A stretch of 64,000 nucleotides of DNA from Agelaius tricolor. Taxonomy: Eukaryota > Chordata > Aves > Passeriformes > Icteridae. The stretch covers positions 12,870,501 to 12,934,500 of the forward strand of contig JALJCS010000012.1 in the NCBI GenBank assembly GCA_023055355.1, given 5' to 3'. The translations under genes and the position numbers were made by a program. Shown one piece after another: positions 49,313 through 62,800 of this stretch (the first letter of the stretch is position 1; each line of letters opens with the position of its first letter). Under the pieces are notes generated by a model that saw nothing but the letters and a program-made list of their open reading frames with translations, did not search any database and was not told the origin of the DNA.

Positions 49313-49956
49313 TACTAAAACATGAAAAAAAGAACTAATTCATATAGCTCTGCACTGGTCTAAGCTGTCTCAGAACTGGACAGGGTGGTGAGACATCTCA
49401 CAGAATATTAAGAATACATTTTTAGCTGTTTCAGTGACATTTCACTTCAAACAAATTCAGTTTACATGTTTAAATAGTTCATAAAGCATAATAGGAAAGA
49501 CCAAGTCTCTCTACAGTGTTCTAATAGATACATAACCTACTGAAAACCAGCATGATAATAATTAACTGGAAGAAACAGAAGAACCAATAAAGTTTTCTAG
49601 GAAAGAAAAGTGCTCTCTTAAAGACAGAGAAGACAAGGTGGAAAAGGAGATAAGAGCTGTGAAAAGAATAATTATAGACCTTTGGCAGAAAAGCAGGGGG
49701 TTTTAATCTATTTTGTAGCAATCTTAACCTAAAGCAGGCTGCTTTTGTCTCAATGTGAAATGTCTGCAGTTCTGGGCTAACTAAGCCTAGAAGGTGCTGT
49801 TACACAAAAGATTGGCAATCTTTTTAGTGCAGGGAGTAAATCCAAACTAAACCAAATAAAGGGTAAGTAGTACAGATAGTCTGCTGGTTTTTAAAGTGCT
49901 CCTGTGTAGGAAGAATTTCTTTTTGCACAAGAATGAAATCAAAATTAAAAGATCAC
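49313..49956. other. AT-rich unique non-coding DNA
   Basis: No gene or transposon recognised between the CR1 copy and the triplet array. Confidence 0.6.

Positions 49957-50042
<86 letters not shown>
49957..50042. repeat. ATA/AAT trinucleotide array, about 28 units
   Basis: An uninterrupted (AAT)n microsatellite of 86 bases. The plus strand read in one frame encodes poly-asparagine, and the minus strand encodes poly-leucine. Frames of 127 and 80 codons running through it are explained by the repeat. A pure array of this length is expected to be highly polymorphic. Confidence 0.97.
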
Positions 50043-50043
<1 letters not shown>

Positions 50044-50486
50044 TATCTACTTTCCAACCATTGAAAAAAAAACAACCAGCATTTGCCAATCAGTTAGTGG
50101 ATTATTTATTCCTGCTACTATTTATGCTTCCAGGTACTCAAAATGGCTACAGAGACACAGTTATAATACTATCAGCAAACTGCAGCAAGAGAGATTGCCT
50201 AGAAAATATTATGCCAGAAGATTCAATTTACTTTTCCTTTGTCCTTCAGCACATCTTTATATGGCCCATGGACGTTTAATAGTTACTTTTTCCTTTAAAT
50301 CTAATTCCTTATTTTAACCATAAAGCTGTCTCTCTGGCAGAATTTGCTTTCAGAGCATCACCGTGTTGTACTTGGCCAAAGCACAGCCTGCACATGTGCC
50401 CTGCTCCCTCGGGCATCTGAACCCAGGCCAGGCAGGGATTCCCAGGAGGAACAGCAGCACTGCAGCTCCCTTGGCATCCCCAGGGT
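50043..50486. other. Unique spacer between two microsatellite arrays
   Basis: About 440 bases with no recognised feature. The final 130 bases before the CA/GACA array are GC-richer. Confidence 0.6.
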
Positions 50487-50547
50487 CACACACACACAGA
50501 CAGACAGACACACACACAGACACACAGACACACACACACACACACAG

Positions 50548-50581
<34 letters not shown>

Positions 50582-50653
50582 ACACACACAGACACACACA
50601 CAGACACACACACAGACACACACACACAGACACACACACAGACACACACACAG

Positions 50654-50685
<32 letters not shown>

Positions 50686-50988
50686 ACACACACAGACACA
50701 CACACAGACACACACACACACACACACACAGACACACACACACAGACACACACACACAGACACACACACACACACACAGACACACACACACAGACAGACA
50801 CACACACAGACACAGACACACACACACACACACAGACACACACACAGACACACACACACACACACACACAGACACACACACACAGACAGACACACACACA
50901 GACACAGACACACACACACACACACACAGACACACACACAGACACAGACACACACACAGACACACACACACACACACACACAGACACA

Positions 50989-51035
<47 letters not shown>

Positions 51036-51156
51036 ACACACACAGACACACACACACAGACACACACACACACACACACACAGACACACACACACACACA
51101 CAGACACACACACAGACACACACACAGACACACACACACACACACACACAGACACA

Positions 51157-51195
<39 letters not shown>

Positions 51196-51205
51196 ACACA
51201 CACAG

Positions 51206-51237
<32 letters not shown>

Positions 51238-51279
51238 ACACACACACACACACAGACACACACACAGACACACACACAG

Positions 51280-51311
<32 letters not shown>

Positions 51312-51368
51312 ACACACAGACACAGACACACACACAGACAGACACACACACACACAGACAGACACACA
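50487..51368. repeat. 882-bp CA/GACA array
   Basis: The plus strand is an unbroken alternation of CA blocks punctuated by GA dinucleotides, giving units of mostly CACACACAGA, with longer CA runs and a few GACAGACA clusters. No base outside this two-dinucleotide grammar is seen. There is higher-order structure: the same cluster (CAGACAGACA, CACACACAGA, CACAGACACA) occurs at 50791 and 50883. All frames are open; threonine/histidine readings on the plus strand and cysteine/valine readings on the minus strand, 320-366 codons long, are artefacts. Alternating purine-pyrimidine CA tracts are known to favour Z-DNA. Confidence 0.96.
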
Positions 51369-51711
51369 TCTGTCATGTGGATGAACAAGTGCCAGGCTTC
51401 CCTGGGTTTCCTGTGAGTAGGTGCCCCTCTGTCTGTGTCATTAAGCACTCATGCACTACCTGAGCCACTCTCCTCCACAGGGCAGGCTCGCATCTCTTTC
51501 ACACATTTTTCTTGTATCTTACTGTTCTTGGACATTCCTGCTCCACTTTGATGTAATATTTATGCTGAAGAAACCTTCCAAAAAGATGGTTGTGATTGCT
51601 GCTCAGTGACAGGAATGCCCTTTAGACAGATTTCTGTCCTTATTTTAATAACTGCATGTGTTTTTGTGTGCTGCATACCAGTGCTCTTTTTATAGTTCCC
51701 TCTTTCTTTAG

Positions 51712-51817
51712 GCCTGCAGCTGCTGTCTCAGTAATCTCTGTGATCCACACTATCTTCTCAAGGATCTTCTTTCCTCATAACAGATCAGGAACATCTATTG
51801 GACCTATGTACCTCCAG
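51712..51817 (+). other. Candidate 106-nt exon (weak)
   Basis: A strong acceptor (TTCCCTCTTTCTTTAG) precedes the interval and a CAG|GTACAT donor follows. One frame is open across it (R P A A A V S V I S V I H T I F S R I F F and on). It belongs to a 125-codon open frame (51656-52033) with no recognisable domain. No partner exon was found. Confidence 0.11.
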
Positions 51818-53114
51818 GTACATATCTGTACATACATACAAATCACCAGGTGCAGTTTTTGTTGTTCCTGCACTCCATCCTTGCCCCAGGCATCGATGTC
51901 ACAGTGTCACCTGAAGATAGTTACTTCTTGCTTCACAACTAAATTTTTTTCCTGCAGCAGATTTACAATCTGCTCCCAGGCCACTCTTTTAGAAAGATGG
52001 ATTACCCATCACCTTGGTACTCTGAGTCATTAAACTCATGATTAAGCCAATCTATCTTTAAGTCCCTAGATCTCATCAGGTCTAAACACATTGCTTTGGC
52101 TGTACCTGATCAAAGCATTTGAGACATTTTTTTCCCAATGCAGATGCCTGGATCTGCACTGGACAGGAGTAACCAACTCCAACTGGCTGCCAGCACAGCC
52201 CAGCAGTGCTCCATAACCCCAGCATGCTACACATGTTTTCCAGGCTGCTTTGAAGCACAAAAATCATGTATAAAGTTTCAAATTTTATCACCACCTCTGT
52301 CCCTGGATCTCTAAATGATGGGCAAACTCTGAAGCCCTTAAGGTGCCATGACTGAGTGCATGCCAACCTAAACCTTAAGAAATCCACTGCTTTGCACAGG
52401 ATTTTCTCTCCACTCTCCCAGAAATGCTGGACAGGGGTTAGTGAAGCATAGCTGTTATGGAAGAAGTCCCATGTTATGTGTAATTAGTGAATGCATGAGC
52501 AGGCAATAGGCTGGGCAATATTTCTGCTTGATACCTGTGTTGTCATAATGATTAACCTTTCATAGCTGTCAGAGCAGCAACAATGTGATAATGCCAAAAC
52601 AGAAAAGGGCTGGGGGGGAGCAAAGTTGCTTGTGCAAAAGCTGATGCACTGGCTCCTGAGTCCAGTGCATTTTATGGTGTAGAAAAAACACATGTAGAAG
52701 TGCAGGTCAGCAGATTGGAGGCAAACATCTAAGTAAGAAGGAAAATAACTTGGCAGACCAGACTTTGGATGAGAAACATTGAATATGAGTCCTGAAGTAA
52801 AATGGTGGCAGACTCATGTGTAAATGAAAAAGCTGTCAGTGAAATGGATGGTCTTGGATGCTCTTTACCAATGTGATATTAAATAAAAGAGCAGGAGAGT
52901 TCTTATGACTCTAGTATAAATATGACAATATTTCTATGCCATAGAAAATAAAATAAAAAGGCAAAAAGTTCTCTGTGATGCCAATGAAGATAATATCCAT
53001 CAGTTTATAGTTTGCTGAACTTGCATTCAGCTCCACTGAAATTGCTTATGCAGGCCCACAGAAAGTGAATATCAGCATTGGGACTGAAGTCCAATTAAGT
53101 ATATTAATACTGAG

Positions 53115-53139
53115 TATTAATAAGTAATACTTATTAATA
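53115..53139. repeat. Perfect 11-bp-stem, 3-base-loop AT hairpin
   Basis: TATTAATAAGT (53115-53125) and ACTTATTAATA (53129-53139) are perfect reverse complements around the loop AAT. The word TAATACTGAG flanks the hairpin on both sides (53105 and 53145). There is no following T-run or gene context, so it is not a terminator. Confidence 0.85.
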
Positions 53140-56100
53140 AGTAGTAATACTGAGAGGCCTCAGATGAGGTGAGTGTCCCACTGCCTCAGGTATAGGGTGA
53201 GAAATGCCATGGAGGAAGGACAGGGGCCATGGCACGAGAAGGGAAGAGCCTGTCCAAGGACAGAAGCAATTCACAGATCTCTTTCTCTGTCTCAACAAGA
53301 ATTTTCCCTTCTGTGCCCGTTTTTGCTCCATACTTTGGGCAGATGCCTTGAGCTAGATCTGAGTTGTTGATTTTCCACTGGGCCTGGTTTAGGAGACTTT
53401 ATTTCTAAAGATTTTCCTCTTGTGTTTTAATATCTACCCCAGCAGTTAATCAGAGCTATAAACCACAAACTTGCTGGGGAGAATATCAGGTGTGTGTGTG
53501 TGTATTATACACATAATTCTGTGTGCAATCCCTCCTTCCTCTGCCTGCTGTGTGTTTCAGTGAGGAGCAGGCAGTCCTCCCAGCACAGTGGGAGGAGTGC
53601 AAGGCTTCCCAAGCCTGAATGGTGCTAAAGAGCTGCTTTTCCAGGGAGTTATTGTGGTGACTCCCTGTGCCAAAGGGAAGGTCCAGTGCTTGAATGCACA
53701 CCTTTGTCTGGAGGTCCCTGGTAAGGCCCAGCAGAGCCCTTGAGAGGTGATGCAGGGACAGGACTCGTGTCCTCAGACAACATCTGGGAGATGCACACAG
53801 ACTCTGCACAGAGGAAGCTGCATTTTCAGTAAAAAGAGACTGCTCTTGGTGTCTCTGTTTACAACTGTCTCACTTCTCAGTGAATTCACTAACCTCAAAC
53901 CTTGCCTCTCTCTTCAGGCTCTTGCAGGTATAAAAGTGAATAAAACCTTTGTAGCTGAAAGGATTTTGGTGTGAGTCATTTGGCATCCAAATGCTGAGTC
54001 CATCTCTCAAGCATAAAATATTTTTTATATTTTACGTTTAAGAATAATAAGTATTTCTTACATGAAGTGTTTATCACATAGGGGGAAAATAATGAACTTT
54101 TGGTGTTTATATGTATAAATCTAGATAAGCTATTCTTTTTGTAGGAAAATGAATAAATTTATTTTAAATGAGTACGAAAACAAAATTGACACAGCATCAG
54201 CTTATCTAAACCTATTTTGTACCTCTCCATTTCTGAGTGTGGTGTCAGCAATTCTTTTCACCTTTCACAAAATCCTTTAGAAAACACTTGCAAGAATAAT
54301 TAGAAATTTAACTCATGAGAGGACTGTTTTCAAGAGCTTCATATTTGTATTTGGAAATGTCTGCTGTTTAAAACTTGTCTTTATTCCAAAGTGTAAAACA
54401 GAAACAGTTGCATCAAAGTCACTGAACTGATTCTTGAATGAAAGTGCAAAGATTTTTTGTTGCTGTGCTTTATTTTCCAAAGATGGGGAGAAATCTGCAT
54501 TCTCCAGGCATCATTCAGGCTGCTGAGGATGCTGTGGAACGCAGGAGCAGCCCAGCCCAGCTGCTGAAGCACTCGTGTTCCTCTGTTCTCACATCCTCCC
54601 AGCCCCTGCTTCCCCTCTCAGCAGATCTGCAGATCTCAGAAGGCTGAACCTTCATTAAAGTTAGAATTTAAAAAGGGGATCACTGAGCCACACAAACCTA
54701 AGAGGGCATTACACCATTTACCTATCAATGAATGCATCAGTTCCAGGTATTTATAGATGAAATTGAGTGTGCCAGTTTGGGCATATGTGAGTAACTTCAG
54801 CTTCCTTGACTTTTTATTTTAATTCAATATGTGGTAGATACAGTAACCTTTTTATAAAACCCACAAAACATAAGCTTCATTTCCTCCTACTTATAAAAAG
54901 ATCTCAGTTTATACACTTCCATGGAAATAGAGTGTTCAGCTTCCTGCTAAACTGTTAGCACGTTTCTGCCAGCTTCTCAAAATGTTTTCCTTTACCCTTG
55001 TTGATTGTGAAAATACTCCAAATACTGTGGCAAAACACAGTGGAAAAGAACAGAGGCTATAAGTAGGTAATATTAATTTTTCACACTGTGAGCTGATATT
55101 CATGGACCTTTTCCTAGAGGTCTCAAAGCTGGGAAATCAGCCTATACTAAGGGAAGCTCTGGGCCTCCCCAATAAAAGCCATTTCTTTTCCAACTTGTCT
55201 GCCACCACGAAACAATTTTCCATGAACAACAAGCCCATCATTCCTGAGAATGCCTCTGTCAGCTCCCTTGCAAACTCTAACTGCATTTCCTAACTAAAGA
55301 CTCAGCAAAAATCACTCACTGCTCCCTCAGAACCAGGGTTAGAGCAAACTGTATGAATTTATGTCCTTCCCATGCAGCTCACATATGATGGACTCTACCC
55401 TGCATCACAGATTCTCTCCTGCTGGCAGTGTAGCTGTGCTCGAGTCACATTTCTATGCCATATTTTTCTAGTAGTCAAAAAATTTTATATTTGCACAGAA
55501 ACATTTTTTTCAAAGCCATGACCTTGTTGGAATCACCATCCCACATAAAGGATCTGCTCTGATCTAGCAGAGATGAAAACCAGATACTGAAACACTCATG
55601 GTCCCAGGAGAGTGATGATAACCCCAGCTTATGCAATTTTCACTGCCTGTCCCTACTATAATAATTTCTCACAACTGGAGAAACAGAAATAAAGACAAAA
55701 AAACTATAGTTCTGTTGCCCATAAGGAGTAGAAAAAAAACCTCTAAGATGAATAAAAATGTTTGAAGGTAAGTTTGGAATAATCTCCATTTTCTTCACCC
55801 CTGAAAGAATAACTTCACTTTTAGTCGTTGCTTCATCCTCTCCTTGTTTACCAGATGCAGACAGTGAGCTACAGCAAAATAAAACCAGAGCTGTCTTTCC
55901 CCTTCCAGCCTGTACTCCTGCATGCTTCTTCATATGGTTTTATTTTTAAACATTTTCCCATAAAGATGTAACTTACTTTAGGGCTTACTTGAAGGAAGCT
56001 CCCAACAAGTTCCCATATGCGATTGCTTAACCCAGAACAGCTGAGCTTTGTAGATCAGCAGCAGCCCCAGCAGCGCTCTGTGCCTGCACGGGCTGGTGGC

Positions 56101-59100
56101 GTTTGCTTTTGCAGAGCAGTCCTTCACTAACGAGGAGCTGGCAAGGGCACAGAGCCCCCTGGAGCTCATTAAATGCCCTATTCGGGCCTGCTGGAGCCTC
56201 ACTCAGGCCTGAGCACGGAGGCTGAGCAGGAGCTGCTGCATGAGCAGGGCTCTGTCCCCCTGCACGCCTGGGCTCCTCCTGAAGAGTTTGTCAGGTTTCC
56301 CCCCTGTCACTGGCTCTCTCACCGTGACATAAAGTTTCAATGGCACTTGAGTGTTTACCTCAGGAACGTGTCAATGTTCACATCAAACAGAGCTGGGCAG
56401 CTCTGGGGTCACTCCCCTCATGTCACCATGTCCCTGCACTGACAGTCTGTGCTGGCCTCCTCAGCCTGCTCTGCGGAGCTGCCACTTGTGAACTCACTTA
56501 AGAAACTGCCCAGACATCTTCCCAATGTAAGGGAAATTACCTGAGCAGCAGCAGAGCCAGCCCAGGCCTCACTCTGCTCCAGGTGAGGGGCTCACCTTTT
56601 CCTGAACAGGGAAAGCCACAAATGCATTCATGTTGTCAGTCAAAAGTCATTACTCAGTTCTCTCAGCTGAGGAAGCTCTGGAAGTGAACAACAGCCATCA
56701 GTGCTTCCTAACCTGCTCTCATCCTCCTCAGCTCTCACGTCCAGGTTTGCTCTTTCCAGCTCAGATGCAGTGGCAAAAGAGATGCTTAGGAAGGGAAGCT
56801 CAAGTGCCAAGTCCAGTGGTCCCTCCAGGCTGCAGATTATTTTGCTTGAAGGCTTATCTGCTCAGGCTAAGCAGAAGAGTAAAAACACTACAAAATTGAT
56901 CAATCTTTCCTCTGCTCACAGGAGGCAAGATATTACTATAGAAACTGGACTCTGAGGCTGTGGTTGTGCAAAACCTCAGGTTCCTTTAAAAGAGAAAGAA
57001 CAACCTGGGGAGCACTTGAGCTGTGACAGCAGTGCTTCAAGAAAAGCTGTGGGCTCCTCATCCTCTGGCACAGCTTGGTGCACAGTGCCAGCTCTGCCCT
57101 GCTCAGGGTCCGTGCAAGCACAATGAGAACCTTAGGCTGGTCACACAGAGGCCTGTGCAAGCACACTGGGAGCATGAGGTTGGTATGGGGAGCCCCTGCT
57201 GAATTTTGGACTCTTCCTCTGCAGCTGGTACAGGATTGTCAGCAGAAATGGCCCTGTACAGTCAGATTTTTTTCTTTTAAGTCAGTGGGTGTTGGATTGC
57301 ACCCAAAGCTGCAGAAGTATTTGGAAAAAGACTTAGGATCATAACGGCAGATTTTCATTAGCAAAGATTAGAAGCTGCTTTAAGGCAGCCCAAACAGGGG
57401 CTCTACTCAGTAGCACAGCATTCTGCATTTCCAAGTGCCTCTCAGTCCAGCTGGATGTGCAGTGTCAGCACAAGGGCAGCAGTGCCTGGAGACCCCCCCT
57501 GCTCCTGTGCCAGCCTGTGAGCCAGCCTGCAGCTGGGGCTGGGACACGTCCTGCTGCCTGGCCACCCTGCACAGCAGGATGTGTGTAAGCACCCTGTGAG
57601 CTGTGCTTCTCTAAATTAGCAATGACTTATTAATCTGCACAGGGGTATTCTGCCCATGGACATCTAACAAGAAGTGAGAGAGCTATTTTTGCTCTCGTGT
57701 GTCGGTGCAGAAATGTGTTTGACAGGGCTGGTAGCAGCCAGCTTGCTGAGCCATCCATCAGAGCAGCTGAAGCTCAGAGTCTCGGTGGGGTGTTGGCTGC
57801 AGACAAACCTTCAGCCATTCTGAGCCCTCAGGAAGTTTGATCTCCTGCTGGCTCAGCAGGGCTCAGGGCTGCCTTGCTCTCGTGGCTCTGGCCGTGCTGC
57901 CGCTTCCGTCTAAGGTTTTACTCTAAACTAAACAGTGAAACTAAAACACTGCGCTGAAAAGCAGGGGCAAAACTGGAACTTTCTCGTATACCTTACCTGA
58001 CAAACTCCCAGCTCTGCTGCAGCTCTGGTTTATTGTAATAAAGTAACTGGTTTAGTGTACACTTTTCTTCTCAGTCTCCTGTGTTCTGATGCATTGTGGT
58101 TCCAGGATGCATCCCCTGGCGGCTGCTCTCACACCCTTTCAGCAGACACCTCTCATGGCACATTGCCATTTGCAAGGGAAGCAGTTTATTCCTGTTTTGA
58201 GATTCACCATTCAGCATCTCTGTGGAACAAACTCAATCAACAAAGGAGAAAGCTGAGCACACAGAGTTCCTCCAGTGCAGTCCAGCAGCCAGGCTGCAGG
58301 TGAGCAGGAGCCCTGAGCAGCCTTTCCCAGGCTCTCCCTGTGGAGTGGGACAGCAGCTCAGGACCAGTGTGCTGAGCCTCGGCTGATTTTCCCTACTCAT
58401 TCAGTTCATTACTGGGCATAAGCTGTGACTGCCTTGCTGTCACTGGCTTTGATATTTATTGTATATTTGATGTTTATTTGATGAGACTACTTGCTAATAA
58501 ATCTGCATGGACATTAAGGAAGCACTTCAAGGTAGCATTAGAAAACTGCCTGGTAGTTTTCTCTAATTTGAATAACACACTCTTGTCTGAGTGCCTCATG
58601 CTTCGTGTTTGTTATTTTCACAAAATAAAAGCAAAAGTAGAAAAGTTCCATCAACTGCACTCCTAGCATAAGGCAGTCCCCAAAGGTCTGCTAAGGAGCC
58701 ATTGCATCCTAAGCCTTTCTGAAACTACCCATCAAGTATTCAGGTTTGGTTTTTTTTTTGGTTTGGTCCATTCTGCCTAGTTATTGATACAGAAAAAAAC
58801 CTACACCTTAAAGAAACAAGTAAAAAGGGCACTTTAAAAAGGGATGATGATGATCTTATTCTTCTCAGCTGTGTAAATTTCCACTAAAATTGAAATGCAG
58901 GGGTGTATTTCCCATGCTTAATTACAGAACTTTAGCCACTGTACATTGTCATCTATTCCTGACTCAACAGTGACAGTACATTATCAAGACAATTTATGAA
59001 TTGTTCACAGACAAACAGGCTACATTTTTGTTGTTAACTAAAAAGTGTTGTGATTTCTTTGATTTTTTTATGTTTGTTCACCAAAACCAACTTGTGTTGG

Positions 59101-59763
59101 TAAATTATGTTTCTGGTTTAATTGAGCTTCATTAGAACCTGTTCTGCCTAAAATTTAGTCTTTAACTAATAACTTTTACATGTCTTCTAAGATGGGCAAA
59201 ATTAGTTTGACTCTTACCCATTTGGAGTGCTGTACCTCAGCTACACCCTGGAAGCTGAAGTTATTATAAGGATCAGTTTCAAAAAACCCCTGTAGGATTC
59301 AACCACACAGAAGTACTCACAACACTGAATGCAAGGAATTCTACAAGATTTTGCAGATTTTTCTTGTGCCATGAAATCGTGAATTCCCAGACTGTAAATG
59401 GAGGCCAAGCAGGATTTCTGACAGGCTCTGTGGAAAACAGAACAGTAATAGTAATTTAAATAATTACTTTAAAAGCAGTGTGCATGAGAAATATCTTTTT
59501 AGATGAGTTGTACTGATAGGGGCTTCAGACTGAGCTGTTGAACAGATTGGTTCTGGATGGGGCCTTGTGCTGCCAGGGCAAGCTGCATCCAGCTGCAGTC
59601 ATAGGTCCCAATGGAAATGTTTATGCATAACCATATCCCTCAAGCAGGCAAAAACAAGTAAAAATTTGAATTTTTCCTATTCAACTGCTGAATTATTTAT
59701 CTTCCATTTTCAATTTCCAGTATGGCTTAAGCTGTGCAGTAGATCCCCAGATTCATTGATCTG

Positions 59764-59807
59764 TTTAAATAAACAATGTGATACATTTAAATAAACAATG
59801 TGATACA
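59764..59807 (+). repeat. 22-bp perfect tandem duplication
   Basis: TTTAAATAAACAATGTGATA plus CA occurs twice head to tail with no mismatch (59764-59785 and 59786-59807). The identity points to a recent slippage event. The unit contains an ATAAACAA core resembling a forkhead site, which would be doubled. Confidence 0.93.
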
Positions 59808-62800
59808 CACCAGGCCACAAGGACCACGAGGCACTGATTTCTTTTGTTGCCATTTGTGGAGCAGGCAAATTATATCCTGCACAGCCAGAACAGCCCCATG
59901 CATGTGATTTCATCAAAGATCTCTGTTTGTGGTGGTAAGTGCCACCACACCACTTGATGGTCTGTTTTTCCTAAATGGAAACATTTCTGCCTCTCAGAGG
60001 ATGAAGGAGATTTCCTAAGAGGAGTTGCTACATGTGCATTTGTGGTTCTGGCCCTGGCACAGCACCAGGAAATGCCAAACTCACAGGGCTCATGACTGTA
60101 TATATGTTAACTCCAAATTTGTTTCTCCTTTGAAGGACTTGAAAAGGAGCATGATGGAAACTTTTTGCCCATTTGTGATAAGATTTACAGGTTAGGAAGG
60201 TTACATTTATAGGCGCCGTTTCCTCTCATCCAGCAAGACTGTTTCCATGAGAAAAGAGGCATTATTCCCTGGTGTAATACACATCAAGTAAAAAAGCCTT
60301 CTTGCAGCCAGAGTTTAAAATTTCACAGGAATTGATTGAGCAAATGTTCAGCCCCTGGGCCTGGAGCACACAGAGCCCTGGGAGGCACCAGAGGGGAGCA
60401 GACATGAACTCCTCTCGCAGGAGCGTCTCTCTCCCACAGGGTGAAGGATGCTCTGCAGCACAGGGCTCCTGCAGCCCCTTAAAGCTGGCCCCACAGCCAC
60501 CCAGGGGACATGGAGACCACCCAGGAACAGCAGGCTCACGGGGGTAAAGGCTGCCTGTCCCATTCTCAGCCCTTGGGTTCAGGCACTCTAATCTCGGTCA
60601 CTGGCCTTGGCGTCAAACCCCCCAAAGCAGCAAAGCCAAGGCCCTAAAAGCAAAGAGCCCACAGCAAGAAAAGGTAGAGGACAGTGAATTGCCCAGAAGA
60701 AAACATGTGAAGACACTCCAATGGTTCCCTGACACAGAGAGAAGGAACCTAATTCCAGGTACCAGCTGGTTACTCCATTTTCAGAGGCTCTGCCAGTCCT
60801 CTTGCCATAAAACAGTGACACTAGGAAAAGAAAAAATGTATTTGAAGCAGTAAAGATGTGTTTCTTAATTTTTCTTATGTAGTGCAAATGACATGCCACA
60901 GAACTTTTTTTCATTATGTATAACACTTTCCTGCCAGAAGTGTTGATATTCCATACCAATATTTTCTCATTTATTATTACAAAATAAAGGATTCTTCTTC
61001 TACAGCCAGATTATTTTATTCTCTGAGTAATATTTGTGACTATTGGCAGTTCAACTGCCTGCTGTTTATCAGAAAGATAATTTCATCAATTCCATAGCAG
61101 GCAGATGCATGGCCCTCCTCCAGACAGTATTGAAAATACTTATGTTTAAATGTTTAGAATCAAGGAGGTTATAAATCCACATCATGTGATCAAGCTGAAG
61201 GAACAGCTATATTCAAAAATAACTATTAATTTTCTTACAGCCTTGAGATAATTTCAAAAATAGCTGGTCCCTCTAGCATCTGACTTATGTGCCAGAACAA
61301 CATCAAAAAAATTGTAGAGCACCTCCATATATTTTCTAAATTTTGTAATATTAAGAGATAGCCACATAGATTGACTGAAAAAATTAAGAAATACTTGAAA
61401 GAAAATAAAAACTTCTGTGCCCCAGAGTTATAAAAAAATTTGAATTTCTCTGTATTTAGACATTCTAGGAGAGTTTTCAGCTTCACACAGTTGGAAAGCT
61501 CTTTGTATTTTGAGAGGACTAGAAAATGTGATTTTTGTTGAAGTTGACATGTTCTGGCAACATAACTTACTTTGCCTTTAACATCCTCAGGAATATTTTC
61601 CTTTCTCTCAGAGGTGGATATGTGCATGTCCACGTGCTTGGCCTGGCAGAAGATGTAGGAAGGAGCTGCTCACGTTTGGACAGAGCTGTTGGTAACTCGA
61701 GTGCCCCCATTTCTCATGGAGCAGCAGCTTCTCTGCATGCCTATGATAGAGGTGCTAATTTACATGTGGAAGTGTTAATTAATGGCAATTCCTAAGGTCA
61801 CCTCTCTACAACTGCAATTCTTTCCCTGTGGAGAGGAACAGAGAGCAGCACTGATGCCAAAGAGCACACAAGAGCCATCGTGGATAAAATAAACATGCAC
61901 ATCCATTCCCTGAGCTTCTCTAAATAATAAAAAAAAATTTAGCCCCAAACAGTTCATATAATTTCTCACAGAATACAAGCCACACAGGTCCTCTGCTGCA
62001 GAACAGGCATGCCCATTTAATAAAATCATAAACCTAATAATAAATAATAAATATATTTTTAATAAAATAACAAAACCTAATTAAAATTCACAGATTTATA
62101 GGAAAAAGTTGTCAATTGGCAGCAAAGTGGAAAAGAAATGCAATAGAGCCATGTAATTTCTTTCTGTGAAAGAATATGTGAAACAACTTACAACTGCTGC
62201 AATCACTGCCTAAACACCCTTTCTGAGGGAAGCACTTGCAGGACTGCAAAGTGGAGATCATGAAGATCAAGATGTTCCTTAAGGGCTCCCTGGGCTCTGG
62301 GTCAATAGGAATTTGTCTTCAGATCTGTCTCAAATGGCTTATCTCAGTCAAAAATTAAACCCAGGGAGGATGCTAAGAGGCTGGTTCAGAAGGTAATAAA
62401 AATTATGTAAGAAAGGTAAATTCCCTGGTCTTCTCTCCTGAGTGAGAGGGTGCTAAATCAGCTGAAAGAGCAAGCAGAGACCTGGCTTTGTTGAATTATA
62501 TGACAGAGAAAGAGAAAATCCTTTTTTGTAAGCCATTTTTGTACATGGTGAGTCAGGGAATTTACATTTCATTATGTGCTCAGCAAGAAGTGTAAAATAC
62601 AAATCCTTCAAGCAGATGTGAACAGACACTCGGGATCAATCTAATGTCAACTGCAGAACAAATGGATAGTGTGTGAATTAATGTTTCATTATGCCAGGGC
62701 TGTGAAGGGTGGGTGATCTCAGGCATGCACATGAAACACCTGCCCAATCTGCCCCTTATTTCTGTCACGCACACACACGGACAGAAGAAGCAGAGATGCT

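Larger units (their letters stand above)
51369..59763. other. Unique non-coding DNA
   Basis: About 8.4 kb without a supportable gene. A GT run lies at 53490-53502. A perfect AT hairpin lies at 53115-53139. GC-richer patches lie near 56030-56280 and 57050-57130, and at 57470-57570. An exon-like interval (51712-51817) is listed separately. Confidence 0.55.

Noticed and set aside
49847..50279. Poly-asparagine and poly-leucine frames
   Set aside because: They are readings of the AAT triplet array, with unrelated short flanks.
50344..51463. Open frames of 320-366 codons, Thr/His-rich or Cys/Val-rich
   Set aside because: They are translations of the CA/GACA array, which cannot contain stop codons on either strand.
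61535..61795. 86-codon frame as a possible exon
   Set aside because: Composition and context look random; no domain and no clear splice pair.
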